Source: Pleodorina starrii (Eukaryota; Chlorophyta; Chlorophyceae; Chlamydomonadales; Volvocaceae). From it: DNA of 64,000 bases. The stretch is taken from positions 1,538,001 to 1,602,000 of the forward strand of contig BRXU01000006.1 of NCBI GenBank assembly GCA_030267565.1, written 5' to 3'. The notes below the pieces were generated by a model, which ran no database searches, was not told where the DNA came from, and was given only the letters and a program-made list of their open reading frames with translations. This document shows positions 22,842 through 35,524 of this stretch, piece after piece. A program made the position numbers and the translations under genes. Every line of letters begins with the position of its first letter. Position 1 is the stretch's first letter.

Positions 22842-25591
22842 TTACCTGAGCTTGTCCATGCAGGCGTCCATCTTACGCTTCAGCATCGTCACAATCACGT
22901 CGTCTTCCTCCTCCGGGGCGGCAGTGGCAGCAGGAGGCGGCGGCGCCGAGGCTTGCCGGGCAGCAGCTGCAGCTGCTGCTGCAGCGGCGGTGGTGGTGGT
23001 GGTGATGGTGGTGGTTGTGGTGGGGCCGGGTCCCGACCGCGCCGCGGTAGGCCCCCACTGCTGTGCCGGTTGGGCATAGGCGTTGGCGGTGAAGGGGGGG
23101 TACGGGCCGCGGGCCTGGGCGGCGGCGGCTGCGGCGGGGGCGCCGGGGATCGGGTCCAGCTGGCTGCCTTGTGTCGCGGCTGCGGCTGCGGCCGGGGTGG
23201 CCAGTGATGGCGGTAGCCAATGCTGCTGCGGCGGCGGCTGCGGCGGAACCGACATCGCCGATTGCCCCTGCGGCAGTGATGCCGGCATGTGAGGGGCCAG
23301 TGGCGGCGGCGGTACGTAGCCCGTCGTCACTGTCGCCGCCCAGGCGGGTGCGGTTGGCGCGCCGGCGCCGGCAGCGGTGCTGCTGCCGCTGCTGCTGCTG
23401 CCCGGCTCCGGAACCCCGAAACGCTCTAGCCGCGTGGGCTGGGCGAGGGACTGCTGCGCGGGATGCGCCGGTTGGGTCACGCCGTCTGCGTGTGCTGTTG
23501 CGAGCTGCTGGGTAGCTCTCAACGGGCTGCGTGGGTGCACGGCGGAGGCCGTTGCAGGTGCGGACGGACTGAGATGGGCCGTCTGCGGTCGGGGGATCCG
23601 CTCCGCTGCGGCCGCCGCCGTCGCCGCCACCGCCGCCGCCGCTTGCAGCGGCGGGGCTGCGTTGCCGGCCCTGGCGCCGGTACTAGCGTGCGCCAAGCCG
23701 ACCGAGCTGGCTCCACCGCCGTTGCCGCCACCCGCGCAGATGCCGCGGTCGGTGGGCGCGGCCCCCGCGTCAACGTCCCTTTGGCCATATCCCGAACCCG
23801 AGTCCAGATCCAAACCCTCGGCCCGACCCACATCGTCTGCTCCGTTCATAAACAGCAGCCGCCGCCGGGGGGCACGTGCCCCGGTCGGCTGCTGTGGCGG
23901 CGCCAGCTCCGGCTCCTGCCATGCTGCTCCCGCCGGGCTAGATGGCTGGGGCAGAGGCTGAGGCGAGGGCCGTTCTGGCTGGTGCTGTGGTGGCGGCGAC
24001 GGCGAGCGGGACCGCTGCTGCGGGTCGCGGTTGGCACGGGACGGCTCCTGGGGGCCGGCAGCCGAGGGGCTGCCAATCGGCGGCAGCCTTCGCGGACTAG
24101 GGCTGCCGGCGGCGCCGCCCTGCTGTGGAAACGGTGCGGGTGGGACACGGCCAGGGGAGGCGGCCGCGGTAGGATCTGCCGCCGTGCCGCCGCCGCCAGA
24201 GGGTCCTACGCCATCCCTGCCGCCCGTGCGACTGAATTTGACGTAAGCTGTGGAAGTGGGCGCGAAGGGGCTCTGCGCACCCAACAAAAAGGCTGCCGAC
24301 GCGGACTGCTCAGGCCAGCTGCTCCAAGGTTCCGCCGGCGCCTGGTCGGCGACGGCGTGCGCTGCCCCGCCTTCTCCATCGCCGCTGCTGCTGCAGCTGC
24401 AAGTCCCATCAACGCGGCCTGCCCGGCCGCCGGGGGCGTAAGCAACCGTGTCCGAGGAGTAGGTCGCGGCGAGGGCCCCCGGCAGCGCAGTAGTCGCACC
24501 GTCACAGGCTCTTGCTGTGGCCACCGCCGCCGCCGCCGCCACCCCGACCTGTGCTACTTCCCGGTCCTCGCCAGCTGCAATGCCGAGCGGCTGTGGGGCC
24601 TGGCTTGTGTGGGACCGCATTCCCCCGACGGCGGGCTTCGCCGACCAGGTCGAGGCGCGGGGTCTGGATGGACCTGCGGCGGTGCTAGCACCGTCGGTGC
24701 TGGCATCGTCCGCCTCCCAGCTGACGCCAGAGGACGGGGAGGACGGGGATAGGGGCGCGGAGGGTGCGTTCTGCCGCCATCGCGACCCTGGGACGTACCA
24801 CTGCTGTGCCTGCCGCTGCGGCTGCCATGCTCCCGTGCCTTGTTCTGCAACTGGACGCGCCTGGTTCGTGGGGTGTGCCTCCGCCGCCACCGATCGCGGC
24901 GACGCTGCCCCCGACGCGGCAGCGGAGGCGCCCTCGCCGCTGCTGCCGATCTCCCGGATGACCACGGGCGGCGGCCGGCGGCCCGGCGGCACGCCGCCGC
25001 CGAAACCGCCGCCGGCGCTGCTCCTAAACAGCATCGCGTCAAGCGGGTCCTCTACCACAAACACCAGGCCGCCCTCCCCCGTCACCGGATCGATCTCAAG
25101 TTCAAAGGAGCCGGTGGCGGCGGCCGCCGCCGCCGCCAGCGCGGCGGCCGCCGTTGCCGCCGCAACAGCGGCGGCGCCGCCGCCGAAGGGCCTGGCCGGC
25201 ACGGACTCGCCGCCGGCGCCGGTCATGAGCAGCTCCTCGATGTCGTCCAAGCTGTACGGCCCGTACGAGTGTCCGGGCGCGGACTCTGACGACGGGCCGG
25301 AGGTGGAGGCGGAGCGGTCTGCCTCGAGGCCCCGGGAGGACGGCACGTCCGTGGCTCGGCTGCCGTCGCCTGAGCTGTCCGCAGAGTCGGCGGCGCCATA
25401 GGCAGCGGCGGCGGCGGCGGCAGCGGCGGCGGCACGCGCCCTGGCGGCAGCAGCGGCGGCAGCCGCCGGTTGGCTGCTGCCGGGTGGCGGGCGGCCAGGC
25501 GCGGAGCCGGCTCCCGCCTGCGGGGTACTGGCTGGGAGGGCGGCAGAAGCAGCAGCAGCAGCAGCGGTGCCGAGGGTGCGACTGGGGCTAG

Positions 25592-25623
<32 letters not shown>

Positions 25624-28600
25624 GCGGAGGCCGGGTTGCGGTTCAGGCCTCTGCCGGCAACCCGGGGGCCGCTCGCTTCAGCGCCATTTGGGTCGTCGTC
25701 GTCGACGTCATCAGCGGCCGTAGGCCGGTAGGCGGACGGCAGCTGGGCCCGCGGCCGCCCGTCAGACCCGAGAATGCCTCCTGGCTTCCGGTCCAGGCTG
25801 GCCGAGGCCGATGCATCGCCACCAGCGCCGCTGCTGCGGTCACCGCTGCCGCTGCTGCTGCCACCGCCGATGTCGTCACCCTCCAAGTACAGGCCGGACA
25901 CTCCGAAAAGCACGTCCCCGGACAGCTCCGGAAACGAGTGGTCGTCAGCGGCGGCGGCCGCGGCCGCGGCGGCGACAGCTGCAGTGGCGGTGCCGTGGTG
26001 GCGCGCCGCGGCTTGGGCCCGTGGAGAGCCCGTGCCCCCGCCCCAGGCCGAGGGCGACGGTGGACCGCCGTGGGGCTCATCATGCGGGGCGTAGTCAGCG
26101 TCAGGGGCGGGGGCAGGGGCGGGTGCGGGGGCGGGGGCCGCCGCAGCAATGGCCCCCAGGGAGATCGCCGAGGCGGAGGACTGCGGGCTGGGCTCCGCAA
26201 AGTCCTCCTCGTACACCTCCGACGCCACGGTGCTGCCGCCGCCGCCGCCGCCGCTGGCGCTGGCGCTCAAGCCCGTGTCGCTGCCTTCCGCACCTTCCAA
26301 CCCTGCGTCCAACAGCCCCGCGCCGGGGCCGATGCCGCCTGGGTGCCGCAGCCCTTGCTGCCGGGCGCCGGCCGAGTCCGCAACGCCCCGGCGCGGGTCC
26401 AGACTGGCCACGGAGTCCTCCTGCGGCGGGGCCGCCGCCGCCGATTCGCGGCCGCGGAGGAGGACCCCCGTGCCGCCGCCATGCGCCCCGGGCGACACCG
26501 CCGCCAGCTCAGCCGCGGGCGGTCGGGACGCAGCCGCCGGGGCGACGATGCGGTCGGCCTCCGTGCCCTCCGTGGCGGCGTTGCGCTTGCCGAGCAGCGA
26601 CAGGCGCTCGGAGCTGCCGGACAGGCCCCGTCGCGACTCGCCCGGACTGGACGCTGCGGCCGCCGCCGGGAGCCGGGCGCCGCCGCTGCTGCCGGCGCCG
26701 CGTCCGAAGCCTCCGCCGCTGCTGCGGTCCACCTCGACGGAGGTGGCGGGGCTTTCGCCAAAGAGCGCGGCGGTGACGGTGTGGTGCAGGATGGCGGCGA
26801 CGCGGGCGCCCCCAGAGGAGGCCAGGCTGCTGCATGGAGTGATGGCGGGAGGGATTACATTTGTTTTAGGGATTTAGGGTTTTCGAGGTTTTAGGGTTTT
26901 CGAGGTTTTAGGGTTTTCGGACCAGCGAAAGGGCGGAAAGGGACTGGGGAGGAGGTGAGTAGGTTTGGGGGGGGGGGAGGATGCAGCGGCGAGCAGCGGC
27001 GGGCAACGGCGGAGCAAGCCACATCTACGAAAGCTTCCTCCGCCCACCCGCTGCCACCCCATCGGCTCGCGCCGGCCGAGTCAACAAGCCCACCAAGCCC
27101 GCAGAGCCGCCGGACTGCAACGCCATCGGACCGCCAACCGCCTTCCAAGCCGGTTCGCGCTGCCAACGCGCTGCCTCACTTACCTCGACTGCTCGCCGGA
27201 GATCCGCAGCACCAGGCCGCCAGGGCTGTCGCCGCCGCCGCCGCTGCCGCCTCCCCCGCCGCCGCCATCGCCGCCGGCGCCGCCTTCCCCGTCGCCCCCG
27301 ACCCAACGGCGGCCGCCTTTGCCAAGCCGCCGCCGCCGCCGCGACGGGCTGAGCTCCGGAACCGGCTCCGCCGAGGCGATGGGCCAAAGCGACAATGGCT
27401 TCTCTCCCTCAACGGCGCCGTCACCCTCGTACCCGTCATCGTACAGGATGCCGCCGCCGTCACCGCCGTCACTGTCCTCAGCCACCTCCAACAGCCGCGG
27501 CGCCGTCGGCTTTACGGCGGACGGCAGCGGCGTGTCGGCGAAGAGGCTGCCGCCAACTGCCTGGTCCAGCAATGACCCCAGCACAGGCGTGAAGGAGACC
27601 GGCCGCGGCCCTGCGCCGCCACCGCCGCCCGCCGCGACCCGTGGGTCGGCGTTCGGCGAGGGCTGCTGGCCGCCGCGCAGCCGGCCGGGTCGCTGCGTCA
27701 CCGGCGTGGCAAAGCCCGGCTCTGCCTCCGCGTCCGTCTCTGCAGCGCCGGCGGGAAGACGGGAGGCGGCGGCGCCGGAGGGTGTCTGCGGAGAACGGCT
27801 CGCGGCGTGGGGCCGCGCAGCCGGCGAGTTGCGCAGGGCGCTGGCTCCGGCTCCAGTGCCCTCCCAGGGTTGCACCGGGTGCCTGAGGTCCATCACGCCC
27901 TGAGAGGCGCAGCCCTCCGCACCTTCCTCCGCCTCCGTCTCCAGCCCCTGCTCCACCTCCTCCTGCACCTCCTCCCCCTCGTCGTCGTCGTCGGCCGCCA
28001 CCGCCGAAGCGGCAGGGCCCGAAGCCGCTGGGGGCCTCTGGCGAACGAGGCCGTCGTCCATCCTCCGCTCCGAAACCCCGCTCCCGTCGACCGCGCCGCC
28101 ATCGGCGTCGCTGCCGCCGTCGCTGGCGCTGCTGCGCAGGTCCGCCGGCAGCAGGGCTAGGTCCACCGGGCGCGGGATGCCCAGCGCCGCCAGCCACCCA
28201 GGCCAGCTGCCCCCTGCCACAACCGGCGGATCGCAACCTTCCTCCGAGACCACGCCAGCGGACGACTCCAGGGATCCGTCTTTCTCCTCCTCCTCCTCCT
28301 CGGCTGCCGGCGCCGCACCACCAGGCGCCTGCGTCCCCTCCGCGGCCATTTCAAAAGCATCGTCCAGTCGACGGCCAGCGCTCCACACGGGCTCCGCCAG
28401 CGACGGACCGGACGACGGCGGTGGCGGCGGCGGCTCCGCCGCCGCAGTCACAACCGCCGCGGCCGCTGCCGCGGCAGCTGCCTTCGGACTCGCTTGGAGA
28501 GGCTGCAAGGAGGCGGGCGACAACCCAGACTGGCGCCGCGGCGATGCCGGTGGTCCCGCCTGCTGCGCTGCGGTTTGGTTTGTGGCGCTGCTAGCGAGGG

Positions 28601-31600
28601 ACGACACGATCGCTACTGCAGAGGCCACCGCAGCCGCCCGGCCAGTCGCGCCCACGACTTCCGGGGATGATGCTGCGGCGGGCGCCTCGACGGGCACCGA
28701 CGTCGCTCTCGATGCGGCGGCAGCGGACACGAGCGCGGAAGGAGCGGCGGGCCCGGAAGCGGCGAGGCCGGCAGGCGGCGACAGAGCCCCGGCCCCGGCT
28801 GCAGCGACGGCGAGGCTTCCGCTCAGGTGGTGCGACGGCGGCGCCAGCGGCGGCGGCGGCGGCGCCGTCCCGGGCGCCAGCCCGAAGCGCTGCGCCAGGC
28901 GCGCCAGAAGCTCATCCACGGACGGGACCGAAGGCTCGGCGGCGGCGCTGGCGACAACAGCAGTGGGTGATGGCGGCGCCGGCGCCGCTGGCAGCACCGC
29001 CACGCCAAGCGTGGCGCCGCCGGCGGCGGCCCCGACGGCGGCGTCGCCGAGGCGGCGGCCCGCTGCCGCGTCTGAGACCTGGCCCAGCCAGTCCGCCAGC
29101 GCGCTGCGAGCGGCGGAGAAGCCCCCGGGCAGGTGGGCTCCCAGCGTGCCGTCGAATCGCCGGACCAGCTCCTGGCCCTCGCTGTCACCCGCTGCGGGAT
29201 GCGCCGACGCCGCCGCTGCCGAGGGCCCCACGGCGGCGGCAAGAGAGCTGACGGGGGCCGTTGCTGCGGGAGTCGAGGCAGCGCCGGGGCTTCGCTGCTG
29301 CCGCAGCTGTCGCCAGGCCAGCAGCGGGTCGCTTGGAAGTGACCCGGCGCCTGGGGACAAGGAGCCCGGGTTGGGACCGCTGCCGCCGACGGCGCCTTCG
29401 GCCGGTGCGGCGGCGCCTGGCGAGGCGGCGGCCGGTCCTGTGTCCACGCCCGCTTGTGCCAGCAGGGCCCTCTACAAGCAGTTAGGGCCGAGCAGGCGGG
29501 CGAGGTAGGGCGAGGTTGAGGCTCCGTGAGGCGGGGATGGATGCGGGTGTGGAGTGGGGGTGAGGTGGGTGGGTGGGTGGGGGTTCGCACCTGGGGGCGC
29601 GCATGCTCACGATCACGACCTCGGCTGCGGCTGCGGCGCCCACACGGGCTGTTGCTCCAGCATCACAGATGAGCTGGTGTGCGTGTTACTACCGTGTATG
29701 TGGGAGTTGGGCATCATGGCGCCGCAAAGCAAAGGCAAGGCCTGCCCCGGGCGCTACCGTATGATGCCCTGCTCCAAGGGAATCCAGAGGCTGACGCGCA
29801 CGGCCTCTCTGCTGGGCGAGCCCCCAACCCACCTTTTCACGACATGGCGCCGTGGCCGCGCTGCTCTGAACCACCCCACGCGTCACCGGTAAATCAACGT
29901 CACGGCTATGGCAAGACACACCGCGTGATTCAGTGCATGATGGCGCCTGTGCGGCGGCAAGCAAACACAGCCATCCACCCACCAGTCGCTCCCTCCACGG
30001 CGCCTGCCTCTCCGGGGCAGCCCCCCTGCTGACCCGCGCAGCCGGCCTGTCCAGGCCGGAAGCTGCGGCTGCGGCACCTCCGGCGTCAAATGCGCCTCGT
30101 CCGGTTCCAGCTCCGGTTCCCAAAGCGCTGGCCCCACTGCTGCTGCTGGCGCCTGTGCCAGCCGCCGCCGGCGGTCGCCCGCGCCCGGGGCTGATCCCCG
30201 CCGCAAGCATCACGTCAAGCGCGCCACCGAAGCCGGAGCCGCCGACGTCTGCATCGCCCAAGCCACGTAGGCCGCCGCGGCCGGCACGCGTCGGCCGCGC
30301 CGCCACGCCGCTGGGCGAAGATGCCGCTCCACGACGCCCCTCCTCGTCCTCCTGCTCTTCCTCCGCGCCGAAACCTACCAGCGCATTTCCAGAGCTTTTC
30401 GGCGAGCCTGGCACGTCCGCGGCCGCGGCCAGCGCATCACGGCCGAGCCCCGGCCCGGGGCCTGCAGGCGAACGCGCCGGCGGGCTGCGCTGCTGCTGCT
30501 GCTGCCGCTGCTGCGCCTGCCCCATTCCGGCTCCGAACCGGGCCAGTGCGGCCTCGATTCGCTGCTGGATGGCGTCCCGCTCTCGCAGCATGGCCCGACT
30601 GCGCTGCAGCACCGCGGCCGCCAGATGGTCCACCGGGTGGTCCTGCGGGGGAAGGGGGCGGGAGGCGACGGGGGTTTGGGGGTGAGGGGGGGTGAGAAAG
30701 AAGAAACGCGGCGAAGCAGCCGGGGCGTAGGGACCACACGAAACGCCCACCGCCACCCTCCCGTCCTCCGATTCCCCTTTCAGCGCGCACTCCAAGAGGT
30801 GGGGAACCAGGAGGTGGGGAAGGGAAGCGTACCGGTATCCTCACCTCCTCGCCCTCGCCGTCGCCTCCTCCACCACCGGGCGAGGAGCCGCCCTCGCTGC
30901 CCAGCCATCCGCCACCCTCCTCGTCCTCGTCCTCCAGTCCAACCTCCACCGGCTCCTCCCGGAACCTGCGCACCATCTCCGCCATGCGAACCCGCCGACC
31001 GCTGCCGTCGCCGCCGCCGCCGTGCTGCTGCTGCTGCTCGATTTGGCCGTCGCTGTCGCTGGGGAGGCCAGTCGCCAGTGGGCCTTGATCGCGCTGGCTG
31101 CGCCACCGCTGCGCCCCGCGAGGGTCGGCCTCCGCCACGGTCCCCGTCGCGTGGTTTCGGGGCGAGCGCAGGCTGTGGGGCTGCCGCTGGTCTGCAGGGT
31201 GGGTATCGTCCGCGTCCACATTCGCGGCTCCCGGGGACTTCCGGCCGATGAGCCCCGAGGGGTGCGGCGCGTCGGCCGGGTGCCGCTGCTGCTTTCGGAG
31301 CGACGCCCCGCCCTGCTCGGTCGGGTCGGTCTGGGTGGCCTTATCGGGGGAGCACGGCCTCGGTGCGGCGCGCTGCGCGGTCCCGCCGTCGCCGCCGCCG
31401 CCGCCTCCAGTGGCGAAAGTCCGTGTGGGCGAGGCGTCGTAGTAGGGCGAGCTGCGGTGGGGCGAGCGTGCCGTCCCACCTGGGCCTGCGACACGGCAGC
31501 GTGGGAGTTGGAGCGAGCTGGAATCGCCCTTGCATTTGGAGGTGGCCTCGCTGTACTTTGCAACGTGAGGCGACAATCACGACATGGACCGTGCATGGCA

Positions 31601-34324
31601 CTACCACCACCACCACCCTTTGGGTTCACAAAGGCTGTCACACTACGTGCCGACTTTGTAAGTCCAGTCAACGGCAAGCCGTCTGATCCTCCCCTAAGCA
31701 GCTGTGACGTGTCAGCCAATCGCCCCCCATCTGGGTCAGGTGAGGTAGCCGAGCCAACCAGCAGTGTCCTCTGGGACCAAGCCGGCAGCATACATACACG
31801 CGGACGTGTGCGAAACACGCCGGCAGGTTTCAGGCGACGGGTCCCACTGATCCACGCCGTGCAGGATTTCGTGCAAGGACGGTGCCCGCTCGGCGCCACC
31901 GGCAGCGGTGGGCCATGCGGCTCCGGCCGCCCGTGCTGCACCTCCCCAACTGAATGCACCCGCCGCCGCGCATCCCTGAACCAACGGGCTCGACCGTTGA
32001 CCCACATGGATGGGCGCGGGCATGCATGCGCGCACCCAACTGAGAGTCGCGCCAAACATAACCACGTCACGCACCATTGGGGGACATGCCCGGGGATGGC
32101 GAGGCGGCGGATCGGGCCCACGTGGGGTTCACCGCCGCTGCCTGCTCCGCATAGCCCACCAGGCTGACCTAGAGGGTTTGAGTGGCGCGTTGAGTGGAAG
32201 CACAGGGCGGCGGGGGAACGGAGGGAGGAGTGGGGAAGTATGAAGGAAAGAACCGATGCGCCAGCGCGATGACCGTAATGGCACGGAGGCGGCACATCCG
32301 CGGGGGATCCAAGCGGCGCAGATTCGGGGGCGTGCAGAGTGATGCGGTGCAGGCATGGGGTGGAAGGGCGGTGCAGGCATGGGGTGGAAGGGGGAAGCCA
32401 ACGAGGCAGTAAACCTTGTGGCGAACCTTGAGGGCGGAAAGGCTGGCAGGGTGACAAGCCTGACAACCCGGGACCGACGCGAGAGAGGGGGGCCAGGTAG
32501 GGGACCCGCGGCGGGCGGGGACCGTGCGTGAGACCACCCGAAGCGAGGCCAATCGCCACTGCTAGCATGCGCCCACAGCCCTTGGTCATTGAAAGGTCCA
32601 TACAATCTCCTCCTTGTACCAACCAGCTCACCAAATCGGACTCTATGGATGTGTCCGGCCCGGGCTCCGAGCGAGCGGCAGGCGAGGGCCGCACCCGGCG
32701 CGCCTTGAGGGCCTGTCGCAAAGGGGGCAGAGGTGTGGTGCAATGCGTCATGGGTACTGGTTGCAGCAGACAGCCCCCTCAGCGGTGGGCGGGGATGGCA
32801 AACGGAGGGAAGGCCTAAAACCCTAAACCCACCTCCAGCTTTTGCCGCCGGATGCTCGCCGCCCCCGACGCGTCCGCCGTGGAAGTCACCGACCCAGGGG
32901 TCGCCCCCACTGCGGCGCTCGGCATTGGCGAGGCGCCCTGCCGCGGCGACCCAGTGGCGCTCACTCCCGCCGTTACGGGAACGCCGTTGCGGTTCCTCTG
33001 ACTGCTCAGGACCACCTGTCGCTGCTGCTGCTGCTGCAGGGCCGTGACCGCGCCACCTTGATGTGAGTGGTGTGCCCGCGGAGGCTGCTGTCCCGGCGGC
33101 GATGCCTTGCCGCGCTGCAGCGTCCCTGCTTTTCCGCCGCCACTGGCGGCAGCGGTGTTGCCCCCACCGGTGCCCCCACCAGCGTTCCCTCGTCCCGGGC
33201 CGATTTCTTTTACCCCACCAGCGCCGCCGGCTGAGCTGGCCCGCGAGTTCGTTTGGCGGCCGGGTACCTGCCACCGCTGGCGTTGCCGCAGCAGCTGTTC
33301 CTGCTGTTGCTGTTGCAGTTGGTGGTGATGCTGGGCGTGGTTTCGGCGCTGGAGCTGCTGTTGCTGACCAGGTAGCGGAGCTGCGTAGGGCTGGTACTGG
33401 TGCTGGTGAGCCACCGCCGGCGGCTGCGCCGCGCCGTCGCGGCGCGCAGTGCCTTGCCCCCCCGCCGCGCCAGCGCGGCCCTGTGAGGCGCTGCGCGCCG
33501 CGTCGCGCGGGCCCCCGGCTACGCGAGCTCCACCTGCCTCCATTTGCCCGCGCGCTGCAGCGGGCTGGGCGGTGCCGGCGGGGCGGTGGCCTGTTGTGAC
33601 GCGGCCTAAAGCTGCCACGCCTGTCGACCGTGCTTGACCGCCGGGAGCTGCTAGGCCGGTAGCCGCCGCCGCTGGCGCTGCTGGTAGCGTTTCTGCAGCT
33701 GACCCCGGGCCAGTGGCATTGAAGTTCAAGGCACGTCGTCCGCTGCGATTGGATAGCGGCGGGTTCGGTGCTGGGTGCTGCACGGCGGCGACGAGCCGAC
33801 CTGGTCCCGCTGGGGCCCAATCGGATAGCTCCGTTGCTGCTGTGTTCGGATAGGTGCGCTCGGCCTCACCAACAGGCAAGTGATTGGGGAACTCCGCAAG
33901 GCTGGGCAGGTTGTCGTCCGATGAGCCTCCGACACGCCATTTGCGAGGCGCAGGGCCGAAAGCTGCTGCTGCACCGCCTGACGGTAGAGCCATCGGCCCG
34001 AGCACTTGGCCATGCCTGACGAGGAGACGACAGGTAGTATAGTTGGCTTTCCCCGGCGGAACAGCGTTGGGGCGTACGATTTCGCTTAGACTTCCTCACC
34101 TGGGATCGGCATACAGACCATACGGAACACTCCGACGAACCCTCAAAGCTTCAAAGGAATGCAAGAGGTCCGAACGGGGCCGCGCGTCTGCGCACAAGAA
34201 CAAGCAAAGTCACCAAACGCATTCGCACAGTGCCTACTCCAAGGCGAAGCCCACCTGCAAACATGTAATCAAACTCTACATCTCCAGTATGCGGAGCGGG
34301 CGCAATTTTGCCGCTCTGCAACAT
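22842..34324 (-). CDS. giant low-complexity protein, about 3040 residues, function unknown
   Basis: Ten exons: 34324-34255, 34187-34100, 34015-32833, 32712-32632, 32168-32075, 31485-30845, 30642-30034, 29673-29591, 29469-27184 and 26829-22842. Together they total 9123 nt, and all nine junctions keep phase with GT-AG sites. The N-terminus (MLQSGKIAPAPHTGDVEFDY, then FADARPRSDLLHSFEALRVR) looks globular. The rest is mostly Ala/Gly/Ser/Pro/Gln-rich and disordered, with Q-rich and H-rich patches in exon 3. Ordered islands are a charged helix near residues 720-755 (DHPVDHLAAAVLQRSRAML, RERDAIQQRIEAALARF), exon 8 (LICDAGATARV ... VVIVSMRAP), residues about 1695-1740 (LVLRISGEQSS ... VAAILHHTVTAALFGE) and the C-terminus DDVIVTMLKRKMDACMDKLR. 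No domain is recognised. A scaffold or coiled-coil role is only a guess. It could still be two genes if exons 3 to 6 are mis-joined. Confidence 0.65.
26867..26925. repeat. telomere-like TTTTAGGG tandem repeat in an intron
   Basis: Three units of GGTTTTAGGGTTTTCGA with TTTTAGGG cores at the 3' side of the giant gene's last intron (27183-26830). TTTTAGGG is the Chlamydomonas-type telomere repeat. Confidence 0.7.
27636..27647. other. 12-bp palindrome GACCCGTGGGTC, site 2
   Basis: Coding, exon 9 of the giant gene; reads DPRV there. Confidence 0.7.
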
Positions 34325-35004
34325 GCTTCCAGAATGGAGACCACGGCGAACGACAGCTTCACCACATCGCGCTTATGTTCCGGATCCATTCATCTTGCAT
34401 GTAAAACTCTACAAATCTATATCCATGCAGAAAATTTAACACTGTGGTCTGGCGCCGGGTCAAAAGTCCATTTCATTGAGCTTGTCATTCTCAAGGTAAG
34501 CCTACTCATTTTGTGCATTCTAACCTTAAGGATGCGTAGGAACAGTTGTCATAGCTCACCAGACGGAGTTTGCGGTTTGCGGTGTCAATTTTACAATTTA
34601 GAAGGCGTGTCGTACTGAACAGTACGGGCGGGTTTCACTGGCGTTCGACGCTCATAATAGATTGCCGCAGATGTATCAAAACTATGCCTGTCCGGCTGAC
34701 CAGCTCTGAAACGCGTCAATCAGTTGGTGCGGGGCTGGGGGCGAGACAGGACACTCGGTTCAGGGTTTCTTGGCGCACTCGGGCTGCGTACCGGCGCGTG
34801 CGATGAGCAAATCAATCCATCCAGGGTGGACCAGACCGTGCCGTTTCCTCGGGCATTCACAACAATCAGCGATGATACAGCAAGATGTGGTGTGGCCCTG
34901 CGCCGACCCGCACAGGCAGTCGCTCCACCGCTCCTCGTCGTGCCCTCATGCATGCCTCCCTTGACGGAAGGCCGAAGACGGCCACGCCAACCAATCGGGC
35001 CCTG

Positions 35005-35009
35005 TTACA
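35005..35009 (-). promoter_or_regulatory. TGTAA polyadenylation-type signal
   Basis: TGTAA on the minus strand about 515 nt beyond the stop of the CS-domain gene; the assignment is inferred from position. Confidence 0.35.
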
Positions 35010-35435
35010 ATTTTACTGAGATTGCGTGTCAGCACATGCGTGCACTAAACCAGTGAGACAGATTGCTGAAATACGATTACGCAACGAGGGTGGGGGCCTG
35101 GGATGTGTGGCAGACCGCCTGCACCTGCCACACCTCACTGCGGGCGAGGCTTGTGCGCGCTCGCGCGTGGGGGTTCCGCACGCCCAAGAACCCGGGCATC
35201 CGACTTCCAAACCGCAAACAGGCGCCGACTTCGTCTGCACAACCCTATTTGCACATGCTTAGCCACCCTCCTTAGCCGGCGCAAAAGCGGCGCCTGCAAC
35301 AAGTCATGCAACCAGCCTCTCGCTTCACGGCGACCCTTCAAAACTCACACATCATACATTCACATGTCATGCCGCACTACCAACCAGAGCCGAAGGACTC
35401 GTCTGACCCAAATGGCCAGCATCGGGCCGACCCCC

Positions 35436-35447
35436 GACCCATGGGTC
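35436..35447. other. 12-bp palindrome GACCCATGGGTC, site 3
   Basis: About 80 bp beyond the CS-domain gene stop codon, so probably 3' UTR. Confidence 0.7.
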
Positions 35448-35524
35448 ATACCGTAGTAACACACTTCGCCCCCACGCCACCCTGCGGCGCCCTGCGGCGC
35501 CCGCGCCGGCGCCCCCTCACAAGG

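Larger units (their letters stand above)
34325..35524. other. intergenic, promoter side of the giant gene and 3' UTR of the CS-domain gene
   Basis: Lower GC than the exons on either side. It has only short frames and no recognisable domain. Confidence 0.5.

Noticed and set aside
23463..26894. Long plus-strand frames opposite the giant gene's last exon
   Set aside because: Antisense shadows of a GC-rich exon; Arg/Ala/Gly-rich with no motif, whereas the minus strand joins in phase to other exons.
33726..34013. Alternative start MAKCSGRWLYRQAVQQQ for the giant gene
   Set aside because: The frame soon loses protein character, while the frame chosen joins two upstream exons in phase and stays natural for 395 codons.
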